Source: JAFAXD01 sp963833605
Lineage (GTDB): Bacteria > Pseudomonadota > Alphaproteobacteria > Rhizobiales > Xanthobacteraceae
Direction: 5' to 3'
DNA length: 64,000 bases
Assembly (NCBI GenBank): GCA_963833605.1
Contig: CAWHYZ010000029.1
Coordinates: 1 to 64,000 of the forward strand
Both the position numbers and the translations under genes were made by a program. Shown here in pieces: positions 23,783 to 33,184 of this stretch. A model generated the notes under the pieces. It saw only the letters and a program-made list of their open reading frames with translations, ran no database searches and had not been told where the DNA came from. The number at the start of each line of letters is the position of its first letter. The stretch's first letter is position 1.

Positions 23783-25980
23783 TCATTCCGCCGCAACCCG
23801 CTCGATCCGAATCAGCCTGGTACGGTTCCTGGTTCCGGCTCTGCCGCGTTCGATGCTAAAACCCGCCGCCCTGAGCCGCCGCACGTTCTCGGATTTCCGC
23901 AGCCAGTGCCCGAAAGATTCCGGACTCTCCTCGCGCCATTCAGTTCGGGCAGCAGTTGTTGTGCCGTTCCTTCCCAAGACTGCCGCCCGTCCATGAACTC
24001 AATGATGGCGACGATCACGGGCTCCAACCTGTTGTCATACTGAGCCCACCGGGCGATGCAGGATTCGATGCCGCTATCGGTGTCCTCGATGTCCCATGGC
24101 AGCAGTCGGGCCTTGATCGCCATCCGACAAGCCGCTGCCACCGTTGCAAATCGATCAATCACGCTACGCTGATATGGGATGGCGGCCCGGTAGGTGGCCT
24201 GCACCCTGGGACGCGACAGAAACTTCTTCTGGTGATACTTGACCGTGGCTTGGATTTTCTCAGGACCCATATCGACCAGCGTCTGGAGCCATGCATCCCC
24301 GACGCTGCCGTAGAGCTTGCCAAGGAGGGGGTAGTATTTCTTGCCTAGTCCTGGGATCGCATCAGCACCGAATGTGTCAAAAACGCTACCCGGCTGCGCT
24401 TCGGCGGGGATGTCCGCAAATCGAGTGCGCATGCCGTCAGTGACCCGCTGCCCGTTTCGTGTGAGAAAATCGACCATCGCTTCTTCGCCGGTGGAGAAAC
24501 CGGGCACGCAATGGGTCACGCGCGGCTCAAGGTTGCGACCGCGCATCCGCATTTTGTTGATGCCGTTCGCGATCCGATAGGCGGCGTCGGCAATGTCTTG
24601 AGCCTTGCCCTGGTTCAGTTCCTCGAAGAACGCCCCAACCGACGAGCGGACCAGGATGAGTTGACCGATAGAGTTCGCGGTCGCCAACCAACTTGCGCCA
24701 AATGGCTCGGATGCGGTTTCATTCGGAATCAACGGGCGACCGTAGACCGATTGACCAACGCCGGAGACCAGCGATTTGCCATGCTTCGAGTTGCAGAAAA
24801 TGTGGAATAGCCCGGACGGTATACCGGCCCACACCGTCAGCGGTCCCGACAGCGCCAATCCCACGGCTAGTATTACATTGCTGTTGCCTGCGAACGGCGC
24901 GGCGATCTGCTCGCACCAGAGCTCGACGGTGCCCTCGATGGCGAAGCCGTGTGGCAGGTGGAGATGCTCGCTCTGAAAGATGGCCATTTCGCCTGCGGGC
25001 AGGTCGGCGGGAAGCTTGGTCGTGTGCGGGAGCACGATCACCCACCGCCCGTTGTTGAGTTGCCACCATCCGGTCGTGGGAACCGCCAGCCACCGCGCCA
25101 GGTCCTGCACCGTGTCGTCGTCCAGAACTTCAACAGTGGTCAGCAGGAAGTCCGGCAGATGCTCTCGCTGCTCCCGAACCACATCCACGCCCAGGGCTGC
25201 TAACCGACCAGCAATGCTGCCTTGCTTGTCATTAATGATGTTGCGCGGGATCGCCAATCGCGTGGCACGCCCGTCCATGTTGATGACCTTGACGAAGACG
25301 CCCCAGTTATCGTGCTGCGCGCTGCGGGTGGTAGCCACCAAATCGATGCGCGTCTTTGATATTTGAACCCACTTGCTCACCGGCCCGGTTTTCGGTGCCT
25401 CGGTGATCAGGACAGATACGCCGCTGCGGTCGAGAACCTTGTACTGCTTGAACTCGCCATAGAACCGGGCTTTCTCCTCGCGTTTCTCACGAACTTCCTC
25501 GGCAGCGGCACTTTGTTGCTCGTTCTCCTCCAGTTTTTTCTTTTCAGATTTCTTGTGCTCGTTGAGGCGGCTTTTGAGGATTGCTTTCAACTGCAATTCG
25601 TTCAGGTTCTCGAAGTGTTTCTGGCGTTTTTTCCCGTCACCGGGGTGCAAAGCAGCCCGGATCGCCAGAATCAGCTTGAGGTCGCCCTCATCGAGCTTGA
25701 CGGCATCAACTTCTTCGCGGGTCTTGGCATCTCGGAGTGCGTTGAGCCAGCCGGTATCCTCCAAGACGTTGTCAGACCAATCCCACATCGCATTGAATAG
25801 GTCTGTCTGTTCGCGGGCATGCTCTTCAGTTGACTTCTTCTTCTTCTTCTTGTTCTTGTCCCTGTCCTTGTTGTTATTGCGTGGCGCAGGCTCACGCTTA
25901 ATCAGCGCCGTACCCAAATCAATCGAACCAATCGGGTTGCCGCCGCCGTTGGATGATCCGAGATGTCTACGATCAGGCAT
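23783..25980 (-). CDS. DUF927-family primase/helicase-like ATPase, C-terminal frameshift
   Basis: ATG at 25980 overlaps the upstream TGA. An Asn/Lys-rich linker (KNKKKKKKSTEEH) precedes a charged helical region. The DUF927 core includes SVLITEAPKTGPVSKWVQIS, WGVFVKVINMDG, then AVGLALSGPLTVWAG and the Walker-A-like HIFCNSKHGKSLVSG near residue 395, plus ILVRSSVGAFFEELNQGKAQ. A frameshift near 23935 separates the last part (ESFGHWLRKSENVRRLRAAG, then RNRTRLIRIERV), the usual small C-terminal domain. The uncorrected product has a 30-odd residue missense tail. Probable role: replication of the element. Confidence 0.8.
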
Positions 25981-26263
25981 TGGCCGATCCCGTTTTGCGC
26001 GTCCTAATCGCGCGTTGCAACATGCGCGCCTTGAAGGATTCGAGCAGCTTTCTGCTGCGGAAGTTCCAATTCCTGATCGAGATCGCGGTGGGAAAATCGA
26101 GTGTCGGATCGCGATCCCAACGCCAGAGCGTCATCGCCGTCACGCCGAACTCCCTGCAAACCTGCGGGTCGGGAACTAGCGCATCCGGCTCATTTTTTGA
26201 GTTAGGGCTCGGCGACGCTAACGGCATCTGTGCCGTGCTGCCGAGAGATCGTCTGGTTGCCAT
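25973..26263 (-). CDS. AlpA-like / excisionase HTH protein, 96 aa
   Basis: ATG at 26263 with GGAG about 8 bases upstream. Residues about 30-75 read LVPDPQVCREFGVTAMTLWR then WDRDPTLDFPTAI, a MerR/AlpA-type helix-turn-helix whose wing carries FPxxI. Such proteins are directionality factors or activators of integrase and primase genes in P4-like elements. The stop overlaps the start of the DUF927 gene, so the two are coupled. A palindrome at 26328-26341 lies in its upstream region. Confidence 0.8.
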   Translation of the reverse strand: MATRRSLGSTAQMPLASPSPNSKNEPDALVPDPQVCREFGVTAMTLWRWDRDPTLDFPTAISIRNWNFRSRKLLESFKARMLQRAIRTRKTGSANA

Positions 26264-26327
26264 TCGTGTGCTCCGTTACCGTCCGGAGCATTCTAATAAT
26301 CACATTTCGCTAACATGCACGGCTAAT

Positions 26328-26341
26328 AAGTCGGCCGACTT
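26328..26341. promoter_or_regulatory. 14-bp perfect palindrome upstream of the AlpA-like gene
   Basis: AAGTCGGCCGACTT is perfect with no spacer. It is about 65 bp before the start codon at 26263. CTAATAA occurs twice between it and the gene (26293-26299 and 26323-26329). A plausible operator, unproven. Confidence 0.5.
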
Positions 26342-26354
26342 TGTGTGCTGTTCT

Positions 26355-26807
26355 TTAGTCAATCCAAACATGGAAGGACGGCAAGCGCCTCCGAAAGGTC
26401 CGTGGCCTTTTGTTCTTGACGATGGTGCGGACCGCTTTTTCGCTCAACTGTGTCGGCAATACGCGAAACTTTGTTGCTGCTTTGTCGATTTCCTCGTCAA
26501 TGATTGCTGATACACGTGCTCGCTCATTATCCTTCCGCCACAGTATAGCGTGCGCGGCCCTGTGCTGAGCCATCAGTACGCGTTCCTGCTCCGATGCTTT
26601 GGCGGGGTCGATTGCCTCCAGTCGCGGTCGTCTTTTCGGCCGCGTCTGCAACGAGCACAGTAGCTTTGCGAGCAACTTTCGCTGTTCGTCCGTGAGCGGT
26701 CTGACGGCAACGCAAGTCGCCACCTCGCCAAGCACTGTCCTGTCACCAGCAATGGCCCATTCAAGTGCCTCGACAAAACTGCCAGCACGCCTCGGCTGTT
26801 TGCTCAC
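26355..26807 (-). CDS. hypothetical protein downstream of integrase, 150 aa
   Basis: A GTG start at 26807 overlaps the integrase stop (GTGA). The sequence is basic: MSKQPRRAGSFVEALEWAIA, RPLTDEQRKLLAKLLCSLQT, RPKRRPRLEAIDPAKASEQE and a C-terminal RPRTFRRRLPSFHVWID. No domain recognised. Its coupling to the integrase suggests a role in excision or early expression of the element, which is inference only. Confidence 0.7.
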   Translation of the reverse strand: MSKQPRRAGSFVEALEWAIAGDRTVLGEVATCVAVRPLTDEQRKLLAKLLCSLQTRPKRRPRLEAIDPAKASEQERVLMAQHRAAHAILWRKDNERARVSAIIDEEIDKAATKFRVLPTQLSEKAVRTIVKNKRPRTFRRRLPSFHVWID

Positions 26808-28189
26808 GCTGGCAGTCCTTGGCGAGCGGGCAAGCTGACGACGTTGTCGGTGCCGCCACTGACCAGTCCAGCCACATGCGCGCTCCAGCGCTCCAAGGCC
26901 GCTTTGCGTTCGGGCAGCATCTCACTTCTGTTGTAGGTGCCAGCAACACCAGCTTTGCTGCCGGAGATATGATTGACCACCAGTTCGACTACATGCGGCG
27001 GTACGCCAAGCTCGACCAACCCAGTCACGAATGTCCTGCGCGCGTCGTGTAGAACGAAGGCCTGCACGACAGCATCGGCACCGCGCTCCTGCTGCGCCAG
27101 GGCAAGCATTCCCGCGCGCAATCGGTTGGTGGCGCAACTCCAGCCACTTGGTGCCGTGTGGCCATTGGTCGTAAATACCAAACTCGCGTTCGGCTTGCGT
27201 TTCACCCCGGCAATGATCGCGCGCGCTAATGGCGGCAGCGGGACGACGTGCGCCCGACCGTTCTTGGTTCTGTTACCGGCAAGGTTCCAGGTCGCACCGT
27301 CCGCGCTTAGCTCGTCGTCGGTCATACAAGCGACTTCGTTCAACCTTTGGCCGAGCAACAACAATAGTCGGTAGATGCTGGTGAACGGTTCGCCGATAGT
27401 CTGGGTGGCCTGCCAAAACCAGCAAATCTCGTCGTTGCTCAACACCCGGTCGCGCGCTGCTGGTGCTGGCGGTCGGCTTTCACCGGCACATGGGTTGACT
27501 TTGATGCGGCGCTCACGCTTGCACCAACTGAGCAAACCCGACAAGCTGACAAACACGGCACGAGCGCGGGCGGCGCTGAGACCTTCGGTGCGCCGTTCAA
27601 GCCCAGGAACGCCAACGCGCTTGGCCTCGTCGGTCACCAACCAGATGTCATGACCGTCGATATCCTGCACGGGCTTGTCGCCCCAGCGCTGGACTAAGCC
27701 GCCTTTGATCACGGTCGGTTCGCCGCCGCCCTTGTCATAGGCCAAGCCCAGCACCCGTGCGGTCTCGGCCCATTGCCGAGTCTTGGGCCGAGCGTACTCG
27801 TCGATGTAGGCGCGCACCGCACCGGCAAACGTGTTGACGCCCCGTTCCTCGATCTCGGCGCGCTGGCGATGCTTGCTGGCCTTGTGGTCGGCAATCGGAT
27901 CATGCCCAAGCGAACGCTCGCGCAGCACCTTGGCGGCAAGGGTGTGCGCATCGGCAAGCGTCAAGGGCTGCCCAATCTGCGGTTCGCCTTCCAACGCCCT
28001 GCCCTCGGCGTTGAACGGGCCTAGGGTTATTTTGCCAATGCGTCCGCCCACGCGAAAACGCATTTGCCAACTTTTGTGCCCCGATGTTTCGATAATGAGA
28101 AAGAGAGACCGCGCGCCCGTATCCCGAATGCGGCGGCGCTTGTTCCCTTTTTTGTACTTGCGGACTGCCGCGTCGGTAAGATGGGGCAC
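26804..28189 (-). CDS. tyrosine recombinase (integrase) of the element, about 461 aa
   Basis: A GTG start at 28189 sits 5 bases after GGAGAGG; an in-frame ATG at 28225 would add 12 residues with no such site. The N-terminal DUF4102-like arm reads LTDAAVRKYKKGNKRRRIRD, SLFLIIETSGHKSWQMRF. A SAM-like domain follows, then the catalytic set: Arg in LLLLGQRLNEVA, HDARRTFVTGL (His, Arg), VVNHISG (His) and the nucleophile in GVAGTYNRSE. All residues are present, so it should be active. It sits at the end of the element facing the truncated gene at 28326. Confidence 0.92.
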   Translation of the reverse strand: MPHLTDAAVRKYKKGNKRRRIRDTGARSLFLIIETSGHKSWQMRFRVGGRIGKITLGPFNAEGRALEGEPQIGQPLTLADAHTLAAKVLRERSLGHDPIADHKASKHRQRAEIEERGVNTFAGAVRAYIDEYARPKTRQWAETARVLGLAYDKGGGEPTVIKGGLVQRWGDKPVQDIDGHDIWLVTDEAKRVGVPGLERRTEGLSAARARAVFVSLSGLLSWCKRERRIKVNPCAGESRPPAPAARDRVLSNDEICWFWQATQTIGEPFTSIYRLLLLLGQRLNEVACMTDDELSADGATWNLAGNRTKNGRAHVVPLPPLARAIIAGVKRKPNASLVFTTNGHTAPSGWSCATNRLRAGMLALAQQERGADAVVQAFVLHDARRTFVTGLVELGVPPHVVELVVNHISGSKAGVAGTYNRSEMLPERKAALERWSAHVAGLVSGGTDNVVSLPARQGLPA

Positions 28190-28245
28190 AGGTTCCTCTC
28201 CGTAGGGTGCACAGCGGGTGCACAAATGAGACCGTTATGCCGTGT

Positions 28246-28272
28246 GTGCCAATATGCCTAACATAGGCGCAC
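28246..28272. promoter_or_regulatory. dyad upstream of integrase, possible operator or att core
   Basis: GTGC (28246-28249) / GCAC (28269-28272) enclose GCCTA-ACA-TAGGC (28256-28268). It lies between the integrase start and the chromosomal junction near 28325, where an attachment site or integrase-binding site would be expected. No second copy was found to pair with it. Confidence 0.35.
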
Positions 28273-28325
28273 GTTTTGTAGAAAACAATAGGCGCTTAAT
28301 GGGGATAGCAAGCAAAAACCGTTAG

Positions 28326-29882
28326 CTTGCGTTAGAGCATGTGCGCCTTCGTTGCGGCGTTGGCAGCCAACCGCAGGTCGGCTGGTTCTGGGTGCCGGGT
28401 TCCGAGTTCAGCCCCGGCTGGGTGCTGTGGCGCACCAACCTGCAGTGGGTCGGCTGGGCGCCGATGCCGCCGGATGAGCAGATCCAGCACGCCAATCCGG
28501 ATCAGTTCAACAGCGCCGACTTCTGGATCTTCATGGAGACCGCGAAGTTCGACAGCAACTGCTCGGAGGCGGCGGTCGTTGCCGGGCAGCAGGGCATTCC
28601 ACTGATCCAACAGACCACGTTCGTGCGCGACGTGAACATCGTCCAAGGCATTTTGGTGTACGTGCTGCCGACCTACGTGGTCGGCCCGTTCGTCGACATC
28701 TACATCGACTTCTTCCCGTGGCCGTCATGGTTCTTCGGTCAGGTGCTGATCGATTGGAATTGGATGTGGAACAACGTCAACATCGTGGTCAACGTCAACA
28801 ACGTCAATTGTCCGCCCGACGATCCGGCGAAGAAGGAAAAGGCAGTCAAACAGATCAATGCTCCGGTTCTGCCCAAACCGCCTGGTGGTGGCGGAGGCGG
28901 CGGCCTGCCGCAGCGCTGTCCGGACGGATCGCTGGCCAATGCCTATGGCGCTTGCCCAACGCCGATCACGACCACCTGCGGTCCCAACATGGTGCCACTC
29001 GGCAACTTCTGTGTGCCGATCACCACTCCGAGCTGCGCGCGCGGATCGGTCCCAACGCAAATCGCCGGCGGCGGCTTCCAATGCATGCCGACGGGGGTCG
29101 TGACGTGTCTCAATGGTCATATCGCCGACGGCAGATGCGTGCAGGATCCACCACCCTGCGGACCTGGTTTGATGCGGATTGCCGGCGGCGGTTGCGGCCC
29201 GATCATCGTGACGCAACCGAATTGCGGTCTGTTCGCAACCAACGTGGGCGGACGCTGCACGCCGATCCACGTGGGCGGCACGCCGGAAGGCCCGGGCTCA
29301 AACAACCCGCCGGGCGGAACGACCGGCGGCACGTTCCCGCCGCGTGGACCCACCGGAACCACCGGTACCGGCGGTACGACCGGCACCGGCGGGACGACCA
29401 GCACCGGCGGGACCACCGGCAGCGGGGGAACAACAGCTGGCGGCAACAATCCCCCGCACGGGCCTGACAACAACATCTGCCTCAAATGCGTCGATTGCTG
29501 CATTCTGCGGCCGCCGAAGCGCATCGGCGGCGGCACCACTGTCGGCGGCAGCACGACTGTCGGCGGCAGCACCAATGTCGGCGGAGCGACCGGCACCGGC
29601 GGCGGAACATCGTCTGGCGGAAGCGGCATTATCCACCGACTGCCGGGCAACGTATTCACGCCGTCGCAGCCATCCGGCGGGTCGAAACCATCCTACGTGA
29701 TCGGTCGCGGGGGTGGTGGCCTCAACGTGTTCAAAGGCGGCGGATCAACGGGCAGCTCGTCGCCCAGCAAGACTGCAACGGTGGGCAACGCGGCTCCGTT
29801 CCGCACGAACACTGCGCCGATCCTGCACACGATGCCCACGCTCGGGGCAAGCGGCGGCCAGAAAGGGCCGACCATCAGATAG
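28326..29882 (+). pseudogene. Gly/Thr-rich surface-type protein, 5'-truncated at the element junction
   Basis: After a TAG at 28323 the frame is open to 29882 with no signal peptide, although the protein looks exported. It has VGWFWVPGSEFSPGWVLWRT, an aromatic region, then Cys repeats (CPDGSLANAYGACP, CGPNMVPLGNFCVP, CGPGLMRIAGGGC) and TGTGGTTGTGGTTSTGGTT-type low complexity. GTG at 28341 is the first possible start. The missing N-terminus and the adjacent integrase suggest the element inserted in, or recombined with, this gene. Function unknown. Confidence 0.55.
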
Positions 29883-30025
29883 CAGCGCCTCGCCTTGCTG
29901 CGCGCGGTGGCCGGGCCATGACGGATCCCGGCCATTTCGGCGCGGATTCGGCCAATTCGTCAGGACACCCTCCGACGCGCCCGCGCTTGCTATCGCGGCC
30001 GTGCGACCATAAATCCTTCCGCGTC

Positions 30026-31378
30026 ATGGATGAGCTTTTTGATCAATCCGCCCTCACGGATCTCGCCCAACGCCTTGTCGCAGCGGCGCGGCGCGCCGGC
30101 GCTGATGCCGCTGACGTGGTCGCGACCCGCGGTGTCTCGCAATCGGTCGAAGTGCGTGACGGCACCGTCGAGGAATCAGAGCGTGCCGAGGGCGATGATC
30201 TCGGCTTGCGGGTTTTTGTCGGACGCAAGCAGGCGGTCGTTTCAACCAACGATCTCACCGGCGAAGGCGCTGGCGCGCTCGCCGAGCGCGCGGTCGCCAT
30301 GGCGCGGGCCGCCCCGGACGATCGCTTTGCCGGCCTCGCCGAGCCGGAACTCCTGGCCAAGGTCATTGCTGATCTCGATATGCTGGATTCCAGCCAGCCG
30401 TCGGTGACGCAACTCGAAGATATGGCGCGCGCCGCGGAAGCGGCGGGGCTCGCCGTCAAGGGAGTGAGCAGATCCGGCGGGGCTTCGGCATCCTCGGGCA
30501 TCGGCGGCATGGTGCTGGTGACGAGCACTGGCTTTGCTCATGCCTATCTCGGCTCCCGCCATGGGGTTTCGATGCAGGCGATCGCCGGCGAAGGCACCGG
30601 CATGGAGCGCGACTACGATTATTCGTCAGCGATTCACGCCGGTGATCTCGAGACGCCCGAGGCCATCGGCCGCGCAGCCGGCGAAAGGGCGGCCAAACGG
30701 CTCAATCCGCGCAAGGTCGCGACGCGCAAAGTGCCGGTCGTGTTCGAGCCGCGGGTCGCAGGCTCGCTGGTCGGACATCTCGCGTCCGCCATCAACGGCG
30801 CCGCAATCGCGCGCGGCACCAGCTTTCTCAAGGACAAGCTCGGCCAGCAGATCTTCGCGGCTGGCGTCGACATCATCGATGATCCGTTGCGCAGACGCGG
30901 GCTTGGCTCCCACCCCTTCGATGCCGAGGGAGTAGCGGGCGAACGGCGGGCGCTGATCAAGAATGGGTTACTGACCACCTGGATCCTCGACTGCGCCACC
31001 GCACGCGAGCTCGGCATGCAAACCACCGGTCACGCCCAGCGCGGGGTATCGTCAACCCCATCGCCCGGACCATCGAACCTCCACCTGGCGCCTGGCGCCG
31101 TGACCGCGACGGAACTGATCGAGGATATCGAGGACGGGTTTTATCTCACCGACCTGATCGGCATGGGCGCCAACATGGTCACCGGTGACTACAGCCGCGG
31201 TGCCTCCGGCTTCTGGATCGAACACGGCGAAATCACCTACCCGGTGAGCGAGGTGACGATCGCGGGCCATCTGAACGAAATCTTTGCCTCGCTCACGCCA
31301 GCGAATGATTTGAAATTTCGATACGGGGTCAACGCGCCGACAGTCCGCGTCGAGGGGCTGACAGTTGCCGGTGTCTGA
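30026..31378 (+). CDS. pmbA: TldD/PmbA family metallopeptidase, 450 aa
   Basis: Start MDELFDQSALTDLAQRLVAA at 30026. The family layout is complete: ESERAEGDDLGLRVFVGRKQ and VSTNDLTGEGAGALAERAVA in domain 1, then KVPVVFEPRVAGSLVGHLAS, DDPLRRRGLGSHPFDAEGVA, TGHAQRGVSSTPSPGPSNLH and LIGMGANMVTGDYSRGASGF in domain 2. PmbA (TldE) partners TldD in proteolysis of peptides such as microcin precursors and in antitoxin turnover. First gene of the conserved run leading to lpxK; it overlaps the next gene by 14 bp. Confidence 0.92.
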   Translation: MDELFDQSALTDLAQRLVAAARRAGADAADVVATRGVSQSVEVRDGTVEESERAEGDDLGLRVFVGRKQAVVSTNDLTGEGAGALAERAVAMARAAPDDRFAGLAEPELLAKVIADLDMLDSSQPSVTQLEDMARAAEAAGLAVKGVSRSGGASASSGIGGMVLVTSTGFAHAYLGSRHGVSMQAIAGEGTGMERDYDYSSAIHAGDLETPEAIGRAAGERAAKRLNPRKVATRKVPVVFEPRVAGSLVGHLASAINGAAIARGTSFLKDKLGQQIFAAGVDIIDDPLRRRGLGSHPFDAEGVAGERRALIKNGLLTTWILDCATARELGMQTTGHAQRGVSSTPSPGPSNLHLAPGAVTATELIEDIEDGFYLTDLIGMGANMVTGDYSRGASGFWIEHGEITYPVSEVTIAGHLNEIFASLTPANDLKFRYGVNAPTVRVEGLTVAGV

Positions 31379-32147
31379 GCGAGCCGACATTCTCGGCGGG
31401 CTCGCCAAAGCGGTGCATGACGCCGGCGACCTCGCCCTGGCGACGTTCAATGCCGGACTGAAACACTGGACCAAAGGCAAGGATTCGCCGGTCTCGGAAG
31501 CGGACATTGCGGTCGACAATCTGCTGCGGGAACGGTTGCTCGCGATCGTCCCGGACGCCGGCTGGCTTTCGGAAGAAACTGACGACGACGGCTCGCGGCT
31601 CACCAAACGCCAGGTGTGGGTGATCGACCCGATCGACGGAACGCGCGCCTATATTGCGGGCCTCGTGGACTGGACGATCTCGGCTGCGCTGGTCGAGGAC
31701 GGCCGACCGGTCGTCGCCGCCCTGTTCGCACCGGCCGAAAATGAATTCTTCAGCGCGATCGTCGGCCACGGCGCGACCTGCAACGGGATCAATCTCAAAG
31801 CGAGCGACGGCGAAAGCCTCGAGGGAGCGCACATGTCGGGACCTCACCGCATCATGGAGCAGCTGTCCGCCGCGGCGCCAACCATCGTGGTGTTGCCGCG
31901 GGTTCACTCGCTTGCGCTGCGGTTTGCGCGCGTCGCGCAGGGGCGTCTTGACGCCGCCCTCTCAGGCGGATCGAGCCACGACTGGGATCTTGCGGCGGCC
32001 GATCTTTTGGTGCACGAAGCTGCCGGGGCACTGACGACGTTTACGGGGGATCGGGTCCTCTACAATCGCGCTGAACCGGTTCATGGACCGCTGCTGGCTG
32101 CGGGAGGAGCGCGGCACCGGGCGCTGCGCGAGGTGTTGAACAAATAG
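31365..32147 (+). CDS. inositol-monophosphatase-family phosphatase, 260 aa
   Basis: The metal-binding motifs of the family are present: GWLSEETDDDG, WVIDPIDGTRAYIAGLVDWT (Dx(I/L)DGT) and SSHDWDLAAADLLVHEAAGA. Substrates of this family range from inositol phosphate to 3'-phosphoadenosine 5'-phosphate (CysQ). In Rhizobiales this gene stands between pmbA and DUF4170, where the specific substrate is not settled. The start is TTG 31365 or GTG 31371, both inside pmbA, so translation is coupled. Confidence 0.88.
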   Translation: MPVSERADILGGLAKAVHDAGDLALATFNAGLKHWTKGKDSPVSEADIAVDNLLRERLLAIVPDAGWLSEETDDDGSRLTKRQVWVIDPIDGTRAYIAGLVDWTISAALVEDGRPVVAALFAPAENEFFSAIVGHGATCNGINLKASDGESLEGAHMSGPHRIMEQLSAAAPTIVVLPRVHSLALRFARVAQGRLDAALSGGSSHDWDLAAADLLVHEAAGALTTFTGDRVLYNRAEPVHGPLLAAGGARHRALREVLNK

Positions 32148-32225
32148 CAGGCCGAAGCCGGGTTCGAATGGGTCTCAGCGCCGCCAAAAGCGTCATGGCC
32201 ATGACAACGTGTTGAGGGGCTGCCA

Positions 32226-32477
32226 ATGCCACCCGAACCCGCAAAGCCGCTGTTGCATCTCGTCTTCGGTGGCGAGTTGGTGAACCTCGGCGCCGTCGAG
32301 TTCAAGGACCTGTCCAAACTCGACATCGTCGGCATCTATCCGAATTACGCCACCGCCTACGCAGCCTGGAAGGCAAAGGCGCAGCAGACGGTCGACAACG
32401 CGCTCATGCGCTATTTCATCGTTCACATGCACCGGCTGCTTGATCCGGACGAGAACCAGCAATCCGGAGCGCGATGA
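32226..32477 (+). CDS. DUF4170 protein, 83 aa
   Basis: ATG at 32226 after GAGGGG. The sequence is characteristic: LLHLVFGGELVNLGAVEFKD, LDIVGIYPNYATAYAAWKAK and NALMRYFIVHMHRLLDPD. DUF4170 is a short alphaproteobacterial family of unknown role, almost always in this lipid A / Kdo neighbourhood. Its stop overlaps the next start (ATGA at 32474). Confidence 0.92.
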   Translation: MPPEPAKPLLHLVFGGELVNLGAVEFKDLSKLDIVGIYPNYATAYAAWKAKAQQTVDNALMRYFIVHMHRLLDPDENQQSGAR

Positions 32478-33184
32478 GGCGGGCGTTACTCAGGCGTATC
32501 ACGCACGCGCGGACGTTCCATAACGCGCTGGGCACCGGCGGAGCCTATTACCTACGGCTGGTGTGGGCAACGTCGCGCGTGGTGATGGAGCCACCGGATC
32601 TCTACGATCTGATCGAGCCTGAGCTGCCGATCATTATCGCAATGTGGCATGGTCAACATTTCATGGCGCCGTTCCTGCGGCGAGACCATCCGAAGCATCG
32701 GGGTAAGGTCTTGATCTCGCGCCATCGCGACGCTGAAATCAACGCCGTCGCAGCCGAGCGGCTTGGCATCGGCACCATCCGGGGCTCGGGCGACCAAGGC
32801 GTGCGGTTCGACCGCAAAGGCGGGGTAGGCGCTTTCGTGGCCATGCTCGACGCGCTCAAGGAAGGCTACACGGTGGCGATGACAGCCGACGTCCCGAAGA
32901 TTGCGCGGGTTGCCGGCGAAGGTATCGTGCGGCTCAGTGCCATGTCGGGCCGGCCGATCGCCACCGTTGCGTGTGCGACCAGCCGGCGGATCGAGCTCAA
33001 CACCTGGGATAGCTCGGCGCTGAACCTGCCATTCAGCCGCCTGGTGTTCGTCGGCGGCCCCCTGATCCACGTGCCGCCCGATCCGGATGCGGCGACGCTC
33101 GAACAATACCGAGCGCAGGTCGAGGCCGACCTCAACGCGGTCACCAAGCGGGCCTATGCGGTTGCCGATGGAGCGGCCGCATGA
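32474..33184 (+). CDS. DUF374 lysophospholipid-acyltransferase-like protein, 236 aa
   Basis: An LPLAT-type fold: PIIIAMWHGQHFMAPFLRRD, LISRHRDAEINAVAAERLGI with the HxxD-like catalytic block, then TIRGSGDQGVRF and MTADVPKIARVAGEGIVRLS. An N-terminal hydrophobic patch suggests membrane association. It probably acylates a lipid A or other envelope lipid precursor; the substrate is unproven. Overlaps both neighbours by 4 bp (ATGA), showing tight coupling to DUF4170 and waaA. Confidence 0.88.
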   Translation: MRRALLRRITHARTFHNALGTGGAYYLRLVWATSRVVMEPPDLYDLIEPELPIIIAMWHGQHFMAPFLRRDHPKHRGKVLISRHRDAEINAVAAERLGIGTIRGSGDQGVRFDRKGGVGAFVAMLDALKEGYTVAMTADVPKIARVAGEGIVRLSAMSGRPIATVACATSRRIELNTWDSSALNLPFSRLVFVGGPLIHVPPDPDAATLEQYRAQVEADLNAVTKRAYAVADGAAA

